A stretch of 64,000 nt of DNA from Trogon surrucura (taxonomy: Eukaryota; Chordata; Aves; Trogoniformes; Trogonidae), in NCBI GenBank assembly GCA_020746105.1, contig CM036623.1, positions 6,802,001-6,866,000 on the forward strand. The letters run 5' to 3'. The translations under genes were made by a program, and so were the position numbers. The number at the start of each line of letters is the position of its first letter. The first letter of the stretch is position 1. The notes beneath the pieces are model-generated. The model was not told the origin of the DNA. It made no database searches and saw nothing but the letters and a program-made list of their open reading frames with translations. Positions 12,815 through 23,883 of this stretch are shown piece by piece.

Positions 12815-15800
12815 TACCTATTTCTATTTATATCAGTGAAAGATTTTCATAACAGAGCTCTGACCAGCCATAAATAATCCCTCTCTTCATGCCCCTACAG
12901 CAGTAACCCTAGTCTACACTGACCTCTTGTTTAGCATGTGAACGTTTGCAAAGTTCTATCCAGGCTATGATTCAGCAATTCTCTTCTGGGGGGTTATTTA
13001 TTTATTGAAAAAGTGATAGAAAAGTGTGTGTAATGTTCCCCTTGGCAGAGAGCTACAAGAGCTGTGGTAGATCACATGTGAACAGCTCATGCTTCAAATG
13101 AAGAAGAAAAACTCACGCGTGTTCCTACTCATTTAAATTGTCTAGGCAAACACCCACTGCCTGAAATGCATTTTGTGCAGTCACATGTACCCAGCTGGAA
13201 ATAGTTTTTGTGTTACAAGAACTGTACTGTCTCAGGGCTTCAAATCACATATATATTAGATTACATGGGAGGTTTGGATTATATTTTCATTTAATAAACT
13301 CAGACTACAATAGGTTTGTTAATGATGGTCTAATTATACTTTTTTGTAAACATGCACACAAACTTTATATTAAAATATCTCAGCAGTGCACTTTTTAATG
13401 TGCTTTATAAATTAAACGAACCAGAAGCATTTCTAAATTATAATGGGGAACACATCTGTGCCGTAATCCCAAGAGTGAATTTCACTGGTCAGTGTTTCCT
13501 TGTGCTATCTTAATTTAAAATACTAAAATAAATAAATGCAAATATCAAGCACACATACCAAATGCCTTTTAATCTGATCGCCACAAGGTAAAATTCTGTG
13601 CCATTTGCATTACTACTGCCTAATCCCCAGGTTTTACACTAGAAACTGCATTCCTTCACTTTTGACAGGCAGATTATAGAGATGACTATCTTTCTCCAGA
13701 ACTTCTTAAATGCCTCTAGTCATGATTTAATTACCTTTATTTCTCCTCTTCTCTTTCGGTTCATAGCCTAAAACAGCAGCCTTGGCAATCAATGATCAGG
13801 GCTTTAGAATGAGCCATCAGCCTCCATTATGAGAAATTCTCATAACTCCACTAGGGTTAACATACTCTCAGGCACTAATTTGCAAGAAAATGTCCCAACA
13901 GATACAAGAAATGAGTTTGCCTTCAGCATCCCATTAAAAAGCATGAAGCTGCAATATCATAGTTCACCTGCTTGTATTCAGGAATTGAGAAGCATCAGTG
14001 TATCACAGCAACACGTATTTGTGCACAGCATTCATTATAATTCACCCCACAGACAAATCCTAACAAAACGCACACTATCACACAAGAGTTGCCATATCAC
14101 CTGTCCACAAAGCTTCTAGAATTCAGTTTACCCTTGCCAGGTTATATTCCCACTACCAAGAATACTTAATTCCAGCTCAATTGTTATTTAGATTAAAAAA
14201 AAATAAAAAAAGCTTTGCAAATAGTCTCCTACTAAAAAAAAAAAACAAACTGGTTGAAGTTCTTTTCTTCTAACCAGTGTTCTTTTAAAAGTAGACTAAA
14301 TTACACATAATAAGCTTTCTGCTGCCTGTTAGTGCCCATCAGCCAAAGAGGGACTGCACTTTGCAAAGTATGCTTGTAAATGTGCTACCATTTAAAAAAA
14401 AAAAAAACAGTATGATTGCACATTTGGAAAAAAAAAACAGAAAACAGGCAGCTTTGTTATCATTTTCAATGTAAATGTTCTGTAACTGCTAGATTATATC
14501 ATTACTACAGCTACAAACACTGTAAATTTATTTAAGTTGCATATGAAGATAAACTCATGCAACATCAAGTTTGAATAATAAACATTATAGTGCCTGCTGC
14601 TAATACTGAACCATTTCAACTGGCCATAGGAGCCATTCAGATTCCAGGGACAATCTGAAGCGTTTTCAAACTTTTATTCCCTTACAAGAGTAAATTTTCA
14701 TCTGTCAGGACTGACAGCTGTCAGTCTTCTTCCTCAAAGGCATGAGCAGGGCTACAGTCCTCCTGAAGCAAGGATGAAGCGAAACAGAAGACATTAGCAC
14801 ATGCAGACACTTTATGAGAAACTTCATACGGGAAACTATCGCTTTGTCTTTTTGCAAAAGGGGAATCAAAAGGGGGTGGTCACAGGTGGTGCCCTCAGCA
14901 GCAAAGGTGGCATCAAGCAGTAGCCCGGATGATTTGAAAACTCAAGATATTATTCACCTGTGGCAAGGTTTGTCAGTTCTGACACTTCTCTTATCAAGCA
15001 TGAAACCTACAATCCCATTTGACCTGGGAAACACAGATGAGCTTATTCATACTGATGAACCCATAAAGATACCAGCTGTATGCATCAGCAAACATAAACA
15101 GGCCAGCAGAGTAACATGCTTAGTACTGCCAGGACAACAGAGCTATGATGTAATATTCAAATACATCGTTATCACACTACCTCACATTTTTGTTACCTTT
15201 CTCAGGAAACGTTGAGGGGAAAGAAAATGCACAATGGTATATATTTCCCATTAAAAAATAGGTAGCAGCCTTAACATTTCTTTTCCTCACTGTATAATGT
15301 TGTAGAAAGAAAAAAAAAAACCAGGTATCGTGGAATAATATTATACCACCGACATACTCAGTAAGTTTTTCTATATTTAAACCCATTTTTAGTTGTGATA
15401 ATCATGCATTCTTCCCCTCATTCCTCTTTACTGTAGTTTCACAGTAGACGTTATATGATCTATTCAATATAAAAAAAATTAGCAATATCTGCATTTGACT
15501 CCTTTAGCTTCATTGCAGAATTGTTAAATGTTTGTCTATCGAATATACAAAAATAGCCCTTAAAACCCTGACACTCTTCCTCAAGGATAAGAGATATGAT
15601 TAACTGTTCATTTGTTTTCCTACATTTACAGGCAAGTATAAATTCTGCAGTATATTTACTCAAAGACAGATCAATACAGTTCACAACTGCAGAACTATTA
15701 AACAGGACATAATTTAGTGCAAACATCCTATCAAAACTATTTTTGGCAGCCTCCACTAAAATATGTAAAAAATACATAGGTTTTTTTTAAATAATAGTTT

Positions 15801-16130
15801 TTGAGAACAGTAGCAAACAAATTCATACAAAGACTGAGGTGAGTTCTAAGCAAAACTTTTTCAGACTGGGAAGAAAGACTGACTAAAGCCATAGGAAAAA
15901 AAAACACGGTCTGAATCATGCTCAGGAAGAGCAACTGCAACAGCAAATGCAACAAACTGCATTAAGAATGTCACTTCAGTCATCACCCCTGCCACTGCTC
16001 ATCTAAAGATTACAAACACATTTCAGGTTGGTTTGTTGGGTTTTCTTCTTTCTATGTATTCAACAGCACCCAGGTTAGTTTGGTTTCCTATATGCCTACG
16101 TGGGTTCTTTATGGCTCATAGCCTCATCAT

Positions 16131-16403
16131 AAACTGGTTTCAGCTGGGATAGTTTTCCTCCTAATCGCCGGTATGGTGCTGTGTTTTGGTTTTTAGACGA
16201 GAATAATGTTAATAAGACAGTGATGTTTTAGTTGTTGCCATTCATTGCTTAGACAAGGACTTTTCAGCTCCCTGTTAAAGTGACTTTATCTCAGTCCCTG
16301 AGTCTAACTGGTTTTTCCCACCAGTTCTCTCCCTGACCCCACCAGGCAGAGGGAGAGAACCAGCAGCTGTCTGGTGTTGAGCTGGGGTTAAACCACGATG
16401 ACA
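16131..16403 (+). mobile_element. Solo LTR of an avian endogenous retrovirus (ERVL-like type), internally shortened
   Basis: The left part (CTGGTTT, CAGCTGGGATAG, GGTATGGTGCTGTGTTTTGG, then GATGTTTTAGTTGTTGCC) matches the 5' half of a long terminal repeat family that I recognise as abundant in bird genomes. The right part (ACTTTATCTCAGTCCCTGAG, then GGGGTTAAACCACGA) matches its 3' end. The family's LTRs are usually longer. Here the middle, which normally holds most of the U3 promoter, is missing, and 5' and 3' parts join near 16280 (CTCCCTG/TTAAAG). No retroviral coding sequence lies on either side, so it is a solo LTR or fragment. The first bases of the LTR (TG) are not clear and no target-site duplication was found. 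The family assignment is from memory. An A16 run follows at 16421-16436. Confidence 0.7.
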
Positions 16404-17244
16404 CTGCACAGATATTAAAGAAAAAAAAAAAAAAAAGTATCTGGGAGGCCTTCAAGACACCGTTATAACACTAAAAATGTACTTCACCTTGTTCTAAGTT
16501 TTTGTCACTTTTTTCTAACAAGGAACACTGGAATTGTTTACATTTGTCACACGTCAATTCAGCAACACGCTTTCACCACAGGAGAAAAGAAAATGCATCT
16601 ACCTTTTCTGTTTGTCTTTCCTCACTTTTTTTTTTACATAGTTTTTTTTTTTAATATAGTTGGGTTCTGAAATTGACAGACAACACTTCAACTTTAAGCT
16701 GACGGTTTCTTGTTCCCTGTTTCTAGGTAACTGTTTTAGGGGCTGGGATTTTCTTTGCCATTTCCTAAGTCAACCCACGTGTTTACACAGCAACACAGAT
16801 AAATGACTCAAATACCAAACACACAAACCTATTTAGTTATCAGCAGCCTGTTCTCAGAACTAAAGCTTTTAGTAACCATTTCTCACACGAAATTTTAAGG
16901 ATTCAAAAATATTGTCAATTACCTTCTCGTTCACACAGAAGTATATTTCCATTCTTATTTCAAGTACTAAGGTCGAAAAAAAAGTCACTTTGTTGTTCTG
17001 TGGTTTGTTTTGTTCTTTTTTCTTCTTTAGGCATCTGACGCTATTTCTAGTTATGGCAAATACGCCACAATCCTTTAGAGAAAATGGGATTTAGTGGTGT
17101 ACAGCTCAAGAATTCCAGTCCTATAAGGCTATTACACAGTTTTAAGACTGTACACACCTCACCACTAAAAATAACTGCCATTAAAATGTCAACAACAGTC
17201 TCAATCATAGTGATCTTTCAGTAACCACAAAACAGACACTCAAA
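16404..17244. other. AT-rich spacer, no gene seen
   Basis: This stretch between the LTR and the first SINE holds the A16 run at 16421-16436 and T/A-rich stretches around 16620-16660. No gene or further repeat was recognised. Confidence 0.6.
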
Positions 17245-17423
17245 CTGGTTTAGCTCACTCGGTTGAGCGTGGTGCTGAAACACCAAAGTCGTGGGTTCAA
17301 TCCCCGTTGGGTCCCCACGTGTTGCCTGATCTAGTTGAGAGGCATCCCTGCCCGTGACAGGGAGGTTGAATTAGATGAAATCTAAGGTCCCTTCCAGCCT
17401 GGGCCATTCTGTGATTCTATGAT
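17245..17423 (+). mobile_element. TguSINE1-like SINE, copy 1 (tRNA-Ile head, CR1 tail)
   Basis: The first ~75 bp resemble tRNA-Ile. The A box is TAGCTCACTCGG (17251-17262, one mismatch to the consensus), an anticodon-arm-like segment follows, and the B box is GGTTCAATCCC (17294-17304). Together these form an internal RNA polymerase III promoter. The remaining ~100 bp (CCTGATCTAG, then GTCCCTTCCAGCCTGGGCC and ending GTGATTCTATGAT) are the 3' end of a CR1 LINE of the type present at 18273-18876. A SINE built this way is transcribed by pol III and copied by the CR1 reverse transcriptase. The anticodon arm lacks one T of the tRNA-like TGATAA sequence. No clear target-site duplication is seen. TguSINE1-type elements are known from passerine birds. 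Confidence 0.88.
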
Positions 17424-17935
17424 CTATTCCAACCAAAAAACGACCCAGCACTGCCGCAGGGCCAAGCACAGCACACAGCCAGGGAATGTCACACCACACG
17501 GCTTGAGTTCAGAACCCGTGAAAGCTCCTTTCGAGGAAGATGGACCCAAAACACGGATGCACTCCCTCAGAGCAGGGAAAAACCTCCCGCTTGGGGGCAA
17601 CCAGGAAAGGGGAAATCCCTCCCCTCAGGGCCAGGGGCACACCCAGGGCACATCCCGAAGGATCACTCACCAGTAGGGAAGAGGGCTCGCTCCACCCCGG
17701 GCACCTCCCGATCCTCAGGCAAAAACCCCAACTACAGCCCCGCTGCTCAGGGGAAGAACTGCCCCAAACTGGCTCAAACTTGCTCAAGCCAGCTCCCAGC
17801 AGCGGGACCATTTGTCCCCTCATGACGTCTCACCCCGGGCCGCACCCAGAGGGTGGGTCAGCACCTGCAGCTGCTTTGCCAGGGCGGAGGCAGCCGCCAC
17901 ACTGCCCTTCCACCTTCAGCTCAAAACTTCACCCT
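17424..17935. other. GC- and CpG-enriched patch with a minus-strand splice-donor consensus
   Basis: This ~500-bp patch is much richer in G+C than its surroundings and holds roughly 16 CpG dinucleotides, which is unusual for this window. On the minus strand there is a near-perfect donor, CTACTG|GTGAGTGATC, with the GT at 17670-17669. A CRE-like ATGACGTC lies at 17821-17828. It could be a promoter and untranslated first exon on the minus strand, a decayed LTR or another GC-rich repeat. Frames of 104 codons (minus, 17509-17823) and 133 codons (plus, 17540-17941) are Pro/Gly/Ser-rich and are probably compositional artefacts. Confidence 0.3.
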
Positions 17936-18272
17936 ACTTAATTTTTCATCCCATCTCATCAATACGAAGGCAGAATATATTCTCAAAAAGAGTTAAGTTC
18001 CCACAAGTTTTCATGCAAATTCTAAGAGGGAGCTCAAATTAATGCTTTCACAAAGACAGGCGGGGCTGTTTGATATTACCGACAGCTGTTTGGCATCAGC
18101 TGTCCGGCAGGTGTGGGCCCAGCCCCAACCATTTAACACCACACAGCTCAAGATGAGCTACCATGTGTGCTAACCCTTGCCCACAGATACTAGTATTACT
18201 GCAGCAAGGGTGCAATGTGTTCGGATCTCCGAAAAGAGGCCATCATCAGTTGTGCTGTTCTTGGAGAAAACT
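17936..18272. other. Spacer, no gene seen
   Basis: This is mixed-composition DNA between the GC-rich patch and the CR1 copy. No recognisable gene or repeat was found. Confidence 0.55.
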
Positions 18273-18876
18273 TCATAGAATCCTAGAATGGCCCAGGCTG
18301 GAAGGGACCTTAGAGATCATCTAATCCAACCTCCCTGTCATGGGCAGGGACGCCTCTCAGCTAGATCAGGCTACTCAAGGCTCTGTCCAACCTGGCCTTG
18401 AACACCTCCAGGGAGGGGGCAGCCACAACATCTCTGGGCAATTTATTCCAAAGTCTTGCCACCCTCAGACTGAAGAATTTCTTCCTAAGATCTAATCTAA
18501 ATCTATTCTCCTTCAACTTAAACCCATTTCCCCTTGTCCCATCAGTGGACGCTCCTGTAAAAAGTCCCTCCCCAGTCTTCCCAGGATCCCTTCAGGTATT
18601 GGAAGGCAGCTCTTAGGTCCCCCCGAAGTCTTCTCTTTGCAAGACTGAACAACCCCAGCTCCCACAGCCTGTCCTCTTAGCAGAGCTGCTCCAGGCCCTG
18701 GATCATCTTGGTGACCTCTTCTGAACGCGCTCCAACAGTTCTATTTCCCTCTTATGGTGGGGACACCAGAACTGGACACAGCATTCGAGGTGGGGTCTCA
18801 CAAGAGCAGAGTAAAGGGGGAGAATCCCCTCTCTTGCCCTGCTGGCTATGCTTCTCCTGATACATCCCAGGATGTA
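18273..18876 (-). mobile_element. CR1 LINE, 5'-truncated, type sharing its tail with the SINEs
   Basis: Read on the minus strand, this is the 3' ~600 bp of a CR1: the last part of the reverse transcriptase ORF followed by the 3' UTR. It ends in GTCCCTTCCAGCCTGGGCC and a decayed ATTCT-type terminal repeat at the low-coordinate edge. The ORF region carries frameshifts and stops, so it is not coding. The final ~100 bp (CCTGATCTAGCTGAGAGGCG, then the GACAGGGAGG segment) are nearly the same as the tails of the three SINE copies in this window. This identifies it as, or close to, the partner LINE type. CR1 inserts by target-primed reverse transcription and is usually 5'-truncated, as here. Confidence 0.9.
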
Positions 18877-19935
18877 ACTTGTTCAGTGCCTGCTCCTATA
18901 CTTCATGTTTAAAAGAAACTAGTGTTTAACTTCCTCTGTCAGAACTGTAGATTTAATATTAAAAAAAGTCATTTACTGATACCTTCATATTTTTATGCTG
19001 CAGCCAACTGAGAGTTTGCTGATACAGCTAAAAGCGTCAATTACTCTGTAATGGCATAAGGCAATAAAAGAGATACATCATCCTGGATGCAGAAGATGCT
19101 TGATAATTACTTGCCATCATGTTGTGTAAGTTTCCGAATCAGTGATTTTAAGCTGGATGCAGAAGTGACTAAGCATTCATATTCAGGTACCATGAAATGC
19201 ACGTAGCCCTCAAAGTTCAATGAGCTTCAGGTTTTCAATAATACCGTTATTTATTTTGTTTGGAAGTTATTTTGTAGTAGTTAGGGGAAATATTTAAGTT
19301 CTACCCTTTCTGATAATACTGGGATGCACCTGCTTACTAAGCATCTTTGAATTTCCCAGTTCATCACACTGGTTGCTGCAATCCTCACTCAAAGACAAAC
19401 TCTCTTCATTTATTTGATAGTAATCAAAGTCTATTGATTCCGTTGAGGGATATACAAAGAAATATCTGATTTCAGCATATTATCCCAGAAATCTTGTGGA
19501 AAAGGATAGGAATAGGAAAACAACTATATAAGCATCATTGCAGGTAATGATTTCACCAACTTGTCCATCAACATTAATAGTAGCTACACAAGTTATTCCC
19601 TGTAGTAGTGAAGTTGGTGTTTGCAGCCATTCATGTAGCTGGGGCATAATTGTCTAGTTCTATTTTCTCTCAGCAAGTCTGCACTGGCATAACCTGTGCA
19701 ACGAGTGAAAAGAAATCTAAAATGATGGAACACCCGAGTTCTTTATAATGCCTCCCAACATTAATGGTTGTTAATAAAGACATGGAAAATTCAGTTCAAC
19801 TGAACAGGAAAATACAGTGAATTCCGACTTTCCCTTGGAATCCAGCCAAAAAAAAAAAAAAAGATATAAAGACCAACCTGAATGATGTTCCTTACATCAG
19901 ATTCCCTGTATGATCACCAAGTAAATTGTGGTTAT
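18877..19935. other. AT-rich spacer, no gene seen
   Basis: No gene was recognised. The stretch contains an A15 run at 19848-19862. The last ~60 bp before 19936 may also belong to the old CR1 that follows, but the match is too weak to claim. Confidence 0.5.
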
Positions 19936-20205
19936 GCTTCACCAGTTTGTCAATGAGTATTGTGCAAAACAGTGTTGAAAGCCTTGCTGAAGACACAAAA
20001 TATCCACTGTTCTCCCAGGACATTGACCTCGTTGTAGGAAGCTATGAGGTTGGTAAAGTCTGATACCCCTTTTTAAATCTAAGCCAACTACTCCAAATCA
20101 CCTTCTTGCCTTTGTGTTTGGAAATAGTTTCCAGAATTAGTTGCTCCATCACCTTCCCAGGGATCCAGGTGAGGCTGCCCAGCATGTAGTTTCCCTGACT
20201 GCCAG
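19936..20205 (-). mobile_element. Old CR1 LINE, reverse transcriptase segment
   Basis: Read on the minus strand, the segment at 20196-20070 translates as GNYMLGSLTWIPGKVMEQL followed by ILETISKHKGKKVI. This is the N-terminal part of the CR1 reverse transcriptase (consensus-like [17 protein letters not shown]). After that the frame is broken by a small indel and stops. Together with 20277-20835 it forms one ancient CR1 copy in the same orientation, separated by a nested plus-strand CR1 end and a deletion. Confidence 0.8.
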
Positions 20206-20213
20206 AAAAGGTA

Positions 20214-20276
20214 TCAAGTACCGTGACCTTTCGAGGTCCCTTCCAATCCCTAACATTCTGTGATTCTGTGATTTTC
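20214..20276 (+). mobile_element. CR1 3' end (about 60 bp), opposite strand, inside the old CR1
   Basis: The plus strand reads GACCTTTCGAGGTCCCTTCC, then AATCCCTAACATTCTGTGAT and a second TTCTGTGAT unit. This is the terminal 3' UTR and microsatellite of the CR1 type also seen, reversed, at 23884 and 62871. It is an extremely 5'-truncated insertion lying head-on to the flanking minus-strand CR1 pieces. Confidence 0.8.
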
Positions 20277-20835
20277 CATGTCTTTTGTCATCAGGAACAC
20301 TTGCCTCCTTTGACAGCATATTCATATTTTTCTAGTCTTCCTTTAGCCTTTCATAACCCCTCCCAGTTTCAACTTCTGTTGGGTTGTGGCTTTCCTAACC
20401 TCATCCACACACATTCCAAAACACATTTGTCCTGGGTCATTCCGAAACACATTTGTCCTGGGTCACCTAACTCTACTTCCACTGCTTTTATGGTTCATTT
20501 TGTGAGGTATTCCTTGCTCTACTACGCAGGCTTCCTGAAATCTTTGCTTTACTGCCTAAACATAGGCAAGGATTATTCTTGAGTTCAGAAACGCAGTCCT
20601 TGAAAATCATCAGCTCTCCTGGATAACCTTCTCTGCAGGACCATATACTACAGCTTCCAGGCAAATGCCGTAACAGGTCAAAGTCTGCTGCCTTAAAAGT
20701 CCGGGGTTGTGATCCTTCTATTTGACTTGTTTCCTCCTCCCACAATCCTGAGCTCCACCACCTTGTCACTGTAGCCAAGGCTGCTGTGACACTTCACATC
20801 CCCCTCCCAAGTCCCTTGTTTTAGCTTACAGAAGC
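20277..20835 (-). mobile_element. Old CR1 LINE, endonuclease-RT linker segment
   Basis: The minus strand encodes decayed pieces of the region between the CR1 endonuclease and reverse transcriptase. Visible pieces are AADFDLLRHLPG and ELMIFKDCVSELKNNPC at about 20700-20560, then VRKATTQQKLKLGGVMKG near 20400-20345, then a GACAAAAGACATGG stretch at its end. All are in the order expected of CR1 ORF2. Stops and frameshifts make it non-coding. A 26-bp tandem duplication lies inside it at 20412-20463. The next ~300 bp of a normal CR1 are missing before the reverse transcriptase piece at 20205. Confidence 0.7.
20412..20463 (+). repeat. 26-bp tandem duplication
   Basis: Two adjacent 26-bp units (20412-20437 and 20438-20463) differ at one base (CATTCCAAAACAC versus CATTCCGAAACAC, then ATTTGTCCTGGGT). 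The near identity suggests a duplication younger than the CR1 that contains it. Confidence 0.9.
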
Positions 20836-22206
20836 TCCGTGTTCAACTACCACCTAGAAAATGTTAATGGGTTTTCTATCTGCTATTCCCTCCATCTCAG
20901 AAACAACTCATCATTTAAATGGCATTACTCCTAAAGTAATTTGTGTGTTCTGTGATAATATTGGGGAAACAAAACCAGAAAGATAATAAAAGCTCGTTAT
21001 CTCATTTTTAAGTTGAAACTACATAGCCTCCAGCATGAAACTACAGGAGAAGATATGGTCAGTAATTTAATCATGTATGCTTTTAATCAAGAGTTTCGCC
21101 ACCTCCCCTCAATTTAGTAACCTATAACATTTGGCTAAGACTATATTTCAGCTAAAAGAAAACTCAGTTTATACATACTCAAGCAGATAAACTTCCTGAT
21201 ATGGATTTGCAATATAATGACATTATGGCTCAAATTGCTCATCAAGTACAGGTCTATTTTACTAAACCTAAGCTAAGGAACATGTTTGGTCTGCAGCAGG
21301 AGGCAGATCCACATGCAGGCAGTCTGATCATTAGCAACTGCAGTCATTCCAAGACAATCTACAAGATAATGTAATTAATCTCTTGCCTGACTCCAATACT
21401 GTGTACACTCAATGAATAAATATAGTGCATATTTGTGGGCTTCCTCTTAGTCATACTTTGCAAACCAATCACCCCAGTGAGTATGTGGACCCAGCATCTA
21501 GATTTCTCTTTAAAATACTTCATTGGAGTATAAACTAAAACTAAAATTAGCTTGTGATTAACAGCAAGCCATTTTTTTCACCTACAATGAATTTTCATTA
21601 CCTGGAGTTGAAGCATGACATAAAAATACTTGAACATTAGAAATTAATAAAATACCATCACTAGTCATTTGCATACCACTATGGCATTTTATGAAAGGCT
21701 GGCTATGAGAGCCAAAAACAACAGGTAGGTGCCCAAGAAAAATACGCAGAATTAAGAGTTCAAGAAACCCTCATTGCAATATGACTTTTACACGGTAGAT
21801 AAGGCATTTTCTTGACTTAATAAATCTGAATATTACTACAGTCATTTAATATTCGGCCCTGCAACTTCAAAAATTTACCTCTTCTGCAGAGAAGATCCAA
21901 TCTATTACATTTACAATTATGAAATTGTTTGTCTCCAAACTGTATAATAACTAGCTTCCTGATTAAAACTTCATTCTTGCTAATCTTCTATTCTGTAATA
22001 GTAGGTGGACCCAATCACTGTACTTCATCTCAGCTGACAACCACACCTCCAGATGACTTCAGGCAGAAGCAAAACAGTTGCCTAGAACATAAACTGATGA
22101 ATATTTAAAATTCAAAGCCTTAAGTAAAACAAGAAACGCACTTACAGTTTAGAAATGCAGAGGCCAGCATGCACTGGCAAAGGGACAAGTTTTTTCCCTT
22201 CTGAGA
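20836..22206. other. AT-rich spacer, no gene seen
   Basis: No gene or repeat was recognised in this 1.4-kb stretch. Part of the left edge could still be unrecognised old CR1. Confidence 0.55.
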
Positions 22207-22398
22207 GCCGGTTTAGCTCACTGGGTTGAGTGTGGTGCTGAAACACCAAAGGTCGCGGGTTCGATTCCTGTTCGGTCCTCCTGTGTTGCCTGATCTAGCT
22301 GAGAGGCGTCTCTGCCCATGACAGGGAGGTTGGGTTAAATGATCTCTAAGGTCCCTTCCAGCCTAGGCCATTCTGTGATTCTAGGATTCTCTGATTCT
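22207..22398 (+). mobile_element. TguSINE1-like SINE, copy 2
   Basis: The tRNA-Ile-like head has A box TAGCTCACTGGG (22214-22225) and B box GGTTCGATTCC (22258-22268). The CR1-type tail runs CCTGATCTAGCTGAGAGGCG to GTCCCTTCCAGCCTAGGCC and ends in decayed ATTCT repeats. Like copy 1 it lacks one T in the anticodon arm (TGCTGAAACACC instead of TGCTGATAACACC). The B box fits the pol III consensus well. No clear target-site duplication was found. Confidence 0.88.
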
Positions 22399-23883
22399 TC
22401 CCTCAGTGCTTCAAGTCACTGAATCCGCACATGGCGATGTGCTAGAGGTGAGCAGCCACACCACCACTCCTGCACTCCCTGCCCTGGTTTGTGCCTGTCT
22501 CCAGCCAGGAGACACATTCAGAAGATCACCCCAGCAAAGGAAGAGAGCCGAAGCTACAAGATCATGCACTTCCCTTTTCCTCCTTTTATGCCACCAGCAA
22601 TGTCACGTTATGTTGCTGCACTTGGGAACCCGTATTCAGTAGTGCTATTCTGACGAGAGTGAAATAAGACATGAACAGTGACAGACATGCAGTTAAGGAT
22701 CACCCATTATTGGTGCTGCAATGCTCGTCTCAAGTCCACAAGACCTACTACCGCAAAGAAGAAATAATAACAACAAATTTTGAAGTCTTCATCTGTATGA
22801 CAGAAAAAATACTTTCCGTTTCTAACACTAAGTATGGGTAGTTCTGCTATGTCCCATAGGTACTTCATTTCACATTTCATTCTGAACGTTTTCCTATCTA
22901 TGCATATTGGAAAATTATATATAAAATTATATATAGCTATTTTGTGTTTTACGTCACAGGCTGGTCTCATGTTCACACTTCAGTTGGTTAATTCCTGACG
23001 AACATGGAAAAACTTATGATTTCCGATCTATAAAACATGCATTAAACATCAACATTGCAGGCAGATAGCTTTAAATACCTGGGCTTCTTAGGGATACTAC
23101 TGCAGATATATAAGACACTGCAGGTGGTTGGATGATTGAGTGACCAGAAACAAGCCCCCATCTTCTCTCTTGCTCCTTTTTGCTTCTCCAGTACATCAAC
23201 ATGTCTAGAAAGAGAAACAAGAATCCAAATGATAGGACTAGAAGAAAGTTCTGAAGTTTAACCCAGCTTTTTATCTTCTGCAAGTGAAGTCATGTGAGAA
23301 CATTGCTCAGGAAGGACCAGTCTATTTTGTCTCAGATGGCCATCAAAAAGTAGGCAGTCAGTGGATATTTTTTGACGGTACTTCACTTTAGTCTTTTAGG
23401 TCAGCATCAAAGACTACAAATAGCAAAGATGACAGAAATAGTATGTTTGAAGAATAACAATAGCAAGTATGATCAGTATGAAAACTCTATTCTCCTACTC
23501 TAACATTTCTCTAAATATTTCAAAGTAAAAGCAGACTGTGAAATCCATTTTGAAAGAGTCCCTTCTCTGCCAAAACAAGCAAAATAAGCCTGAAACAACC
23601 TGTAACAGATGCTTCGCCAGAGTAAAAAAAATCACATTTGAACTTCAGATGGTGTTTTCCATTCCAAGTCTGCAATCCCTTTTATACCTGAGTGAGGTCT
23701 CAGTGAGTGAAATGAAATCTTCTGCTTCTGTAGGTATCAGTCGGGGTCATCTCTTATCCCTGCCAACCACAACTAGATCTTTGAAGTTCATTAAGCTTTA
23801 ATTAACTGCCATTCCATAAAATGCACAGAGTTTGCACAGTATTCCCACATCAGATCACATTAGGCTAACCCGCTATGAATCAT
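22399..23883. other. Spacer, no gene seen
   Basis: No gene was recognised. A short AT-rich direct repeat (AAATTATATATA twice) lies near 22912-22936. Open frames here are short and unconvincing. Confidence 0.55.

Larger units (their letters stand above)
8421..16130. other. AT-rich non-coding DNA, no gene seen
   Basis: No gene or interspersed repeat was recognised. Minor features are a purine/pyrimidine alternating tract at 10724-10751, an 18-bp imperfect tandem duplication at 12779-12814 and several A runs (for example A14 at 14394-14407). The longest open frame, 133 codons at 14814-15215 on the plus strand, has no recognisable domain and was not accepted. Confidence 0.55.

Noticed and set aside
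14814-15215. 133-codon open frame on the plus strand
   Set aside because: No recognisable domain and no splice or promoter context; length is possible by chance in 64 kb read in six frames.
17540-17941. 133-codon plus-strand frame in the GC-rich patch
   Set aside because: Low-complexity Pro/Gly/Ser composition; GC-rich DNA has few stops, and the same region is also open on the minus strand.
22207-22280. Functional tRNA-Ile gene
   Set aside because: The head resembles tRNA-Ile, but the acceptor stem does not pair properly, the anticodon arm has a deletion and a CR1 tail follows directly. It is a SINE.
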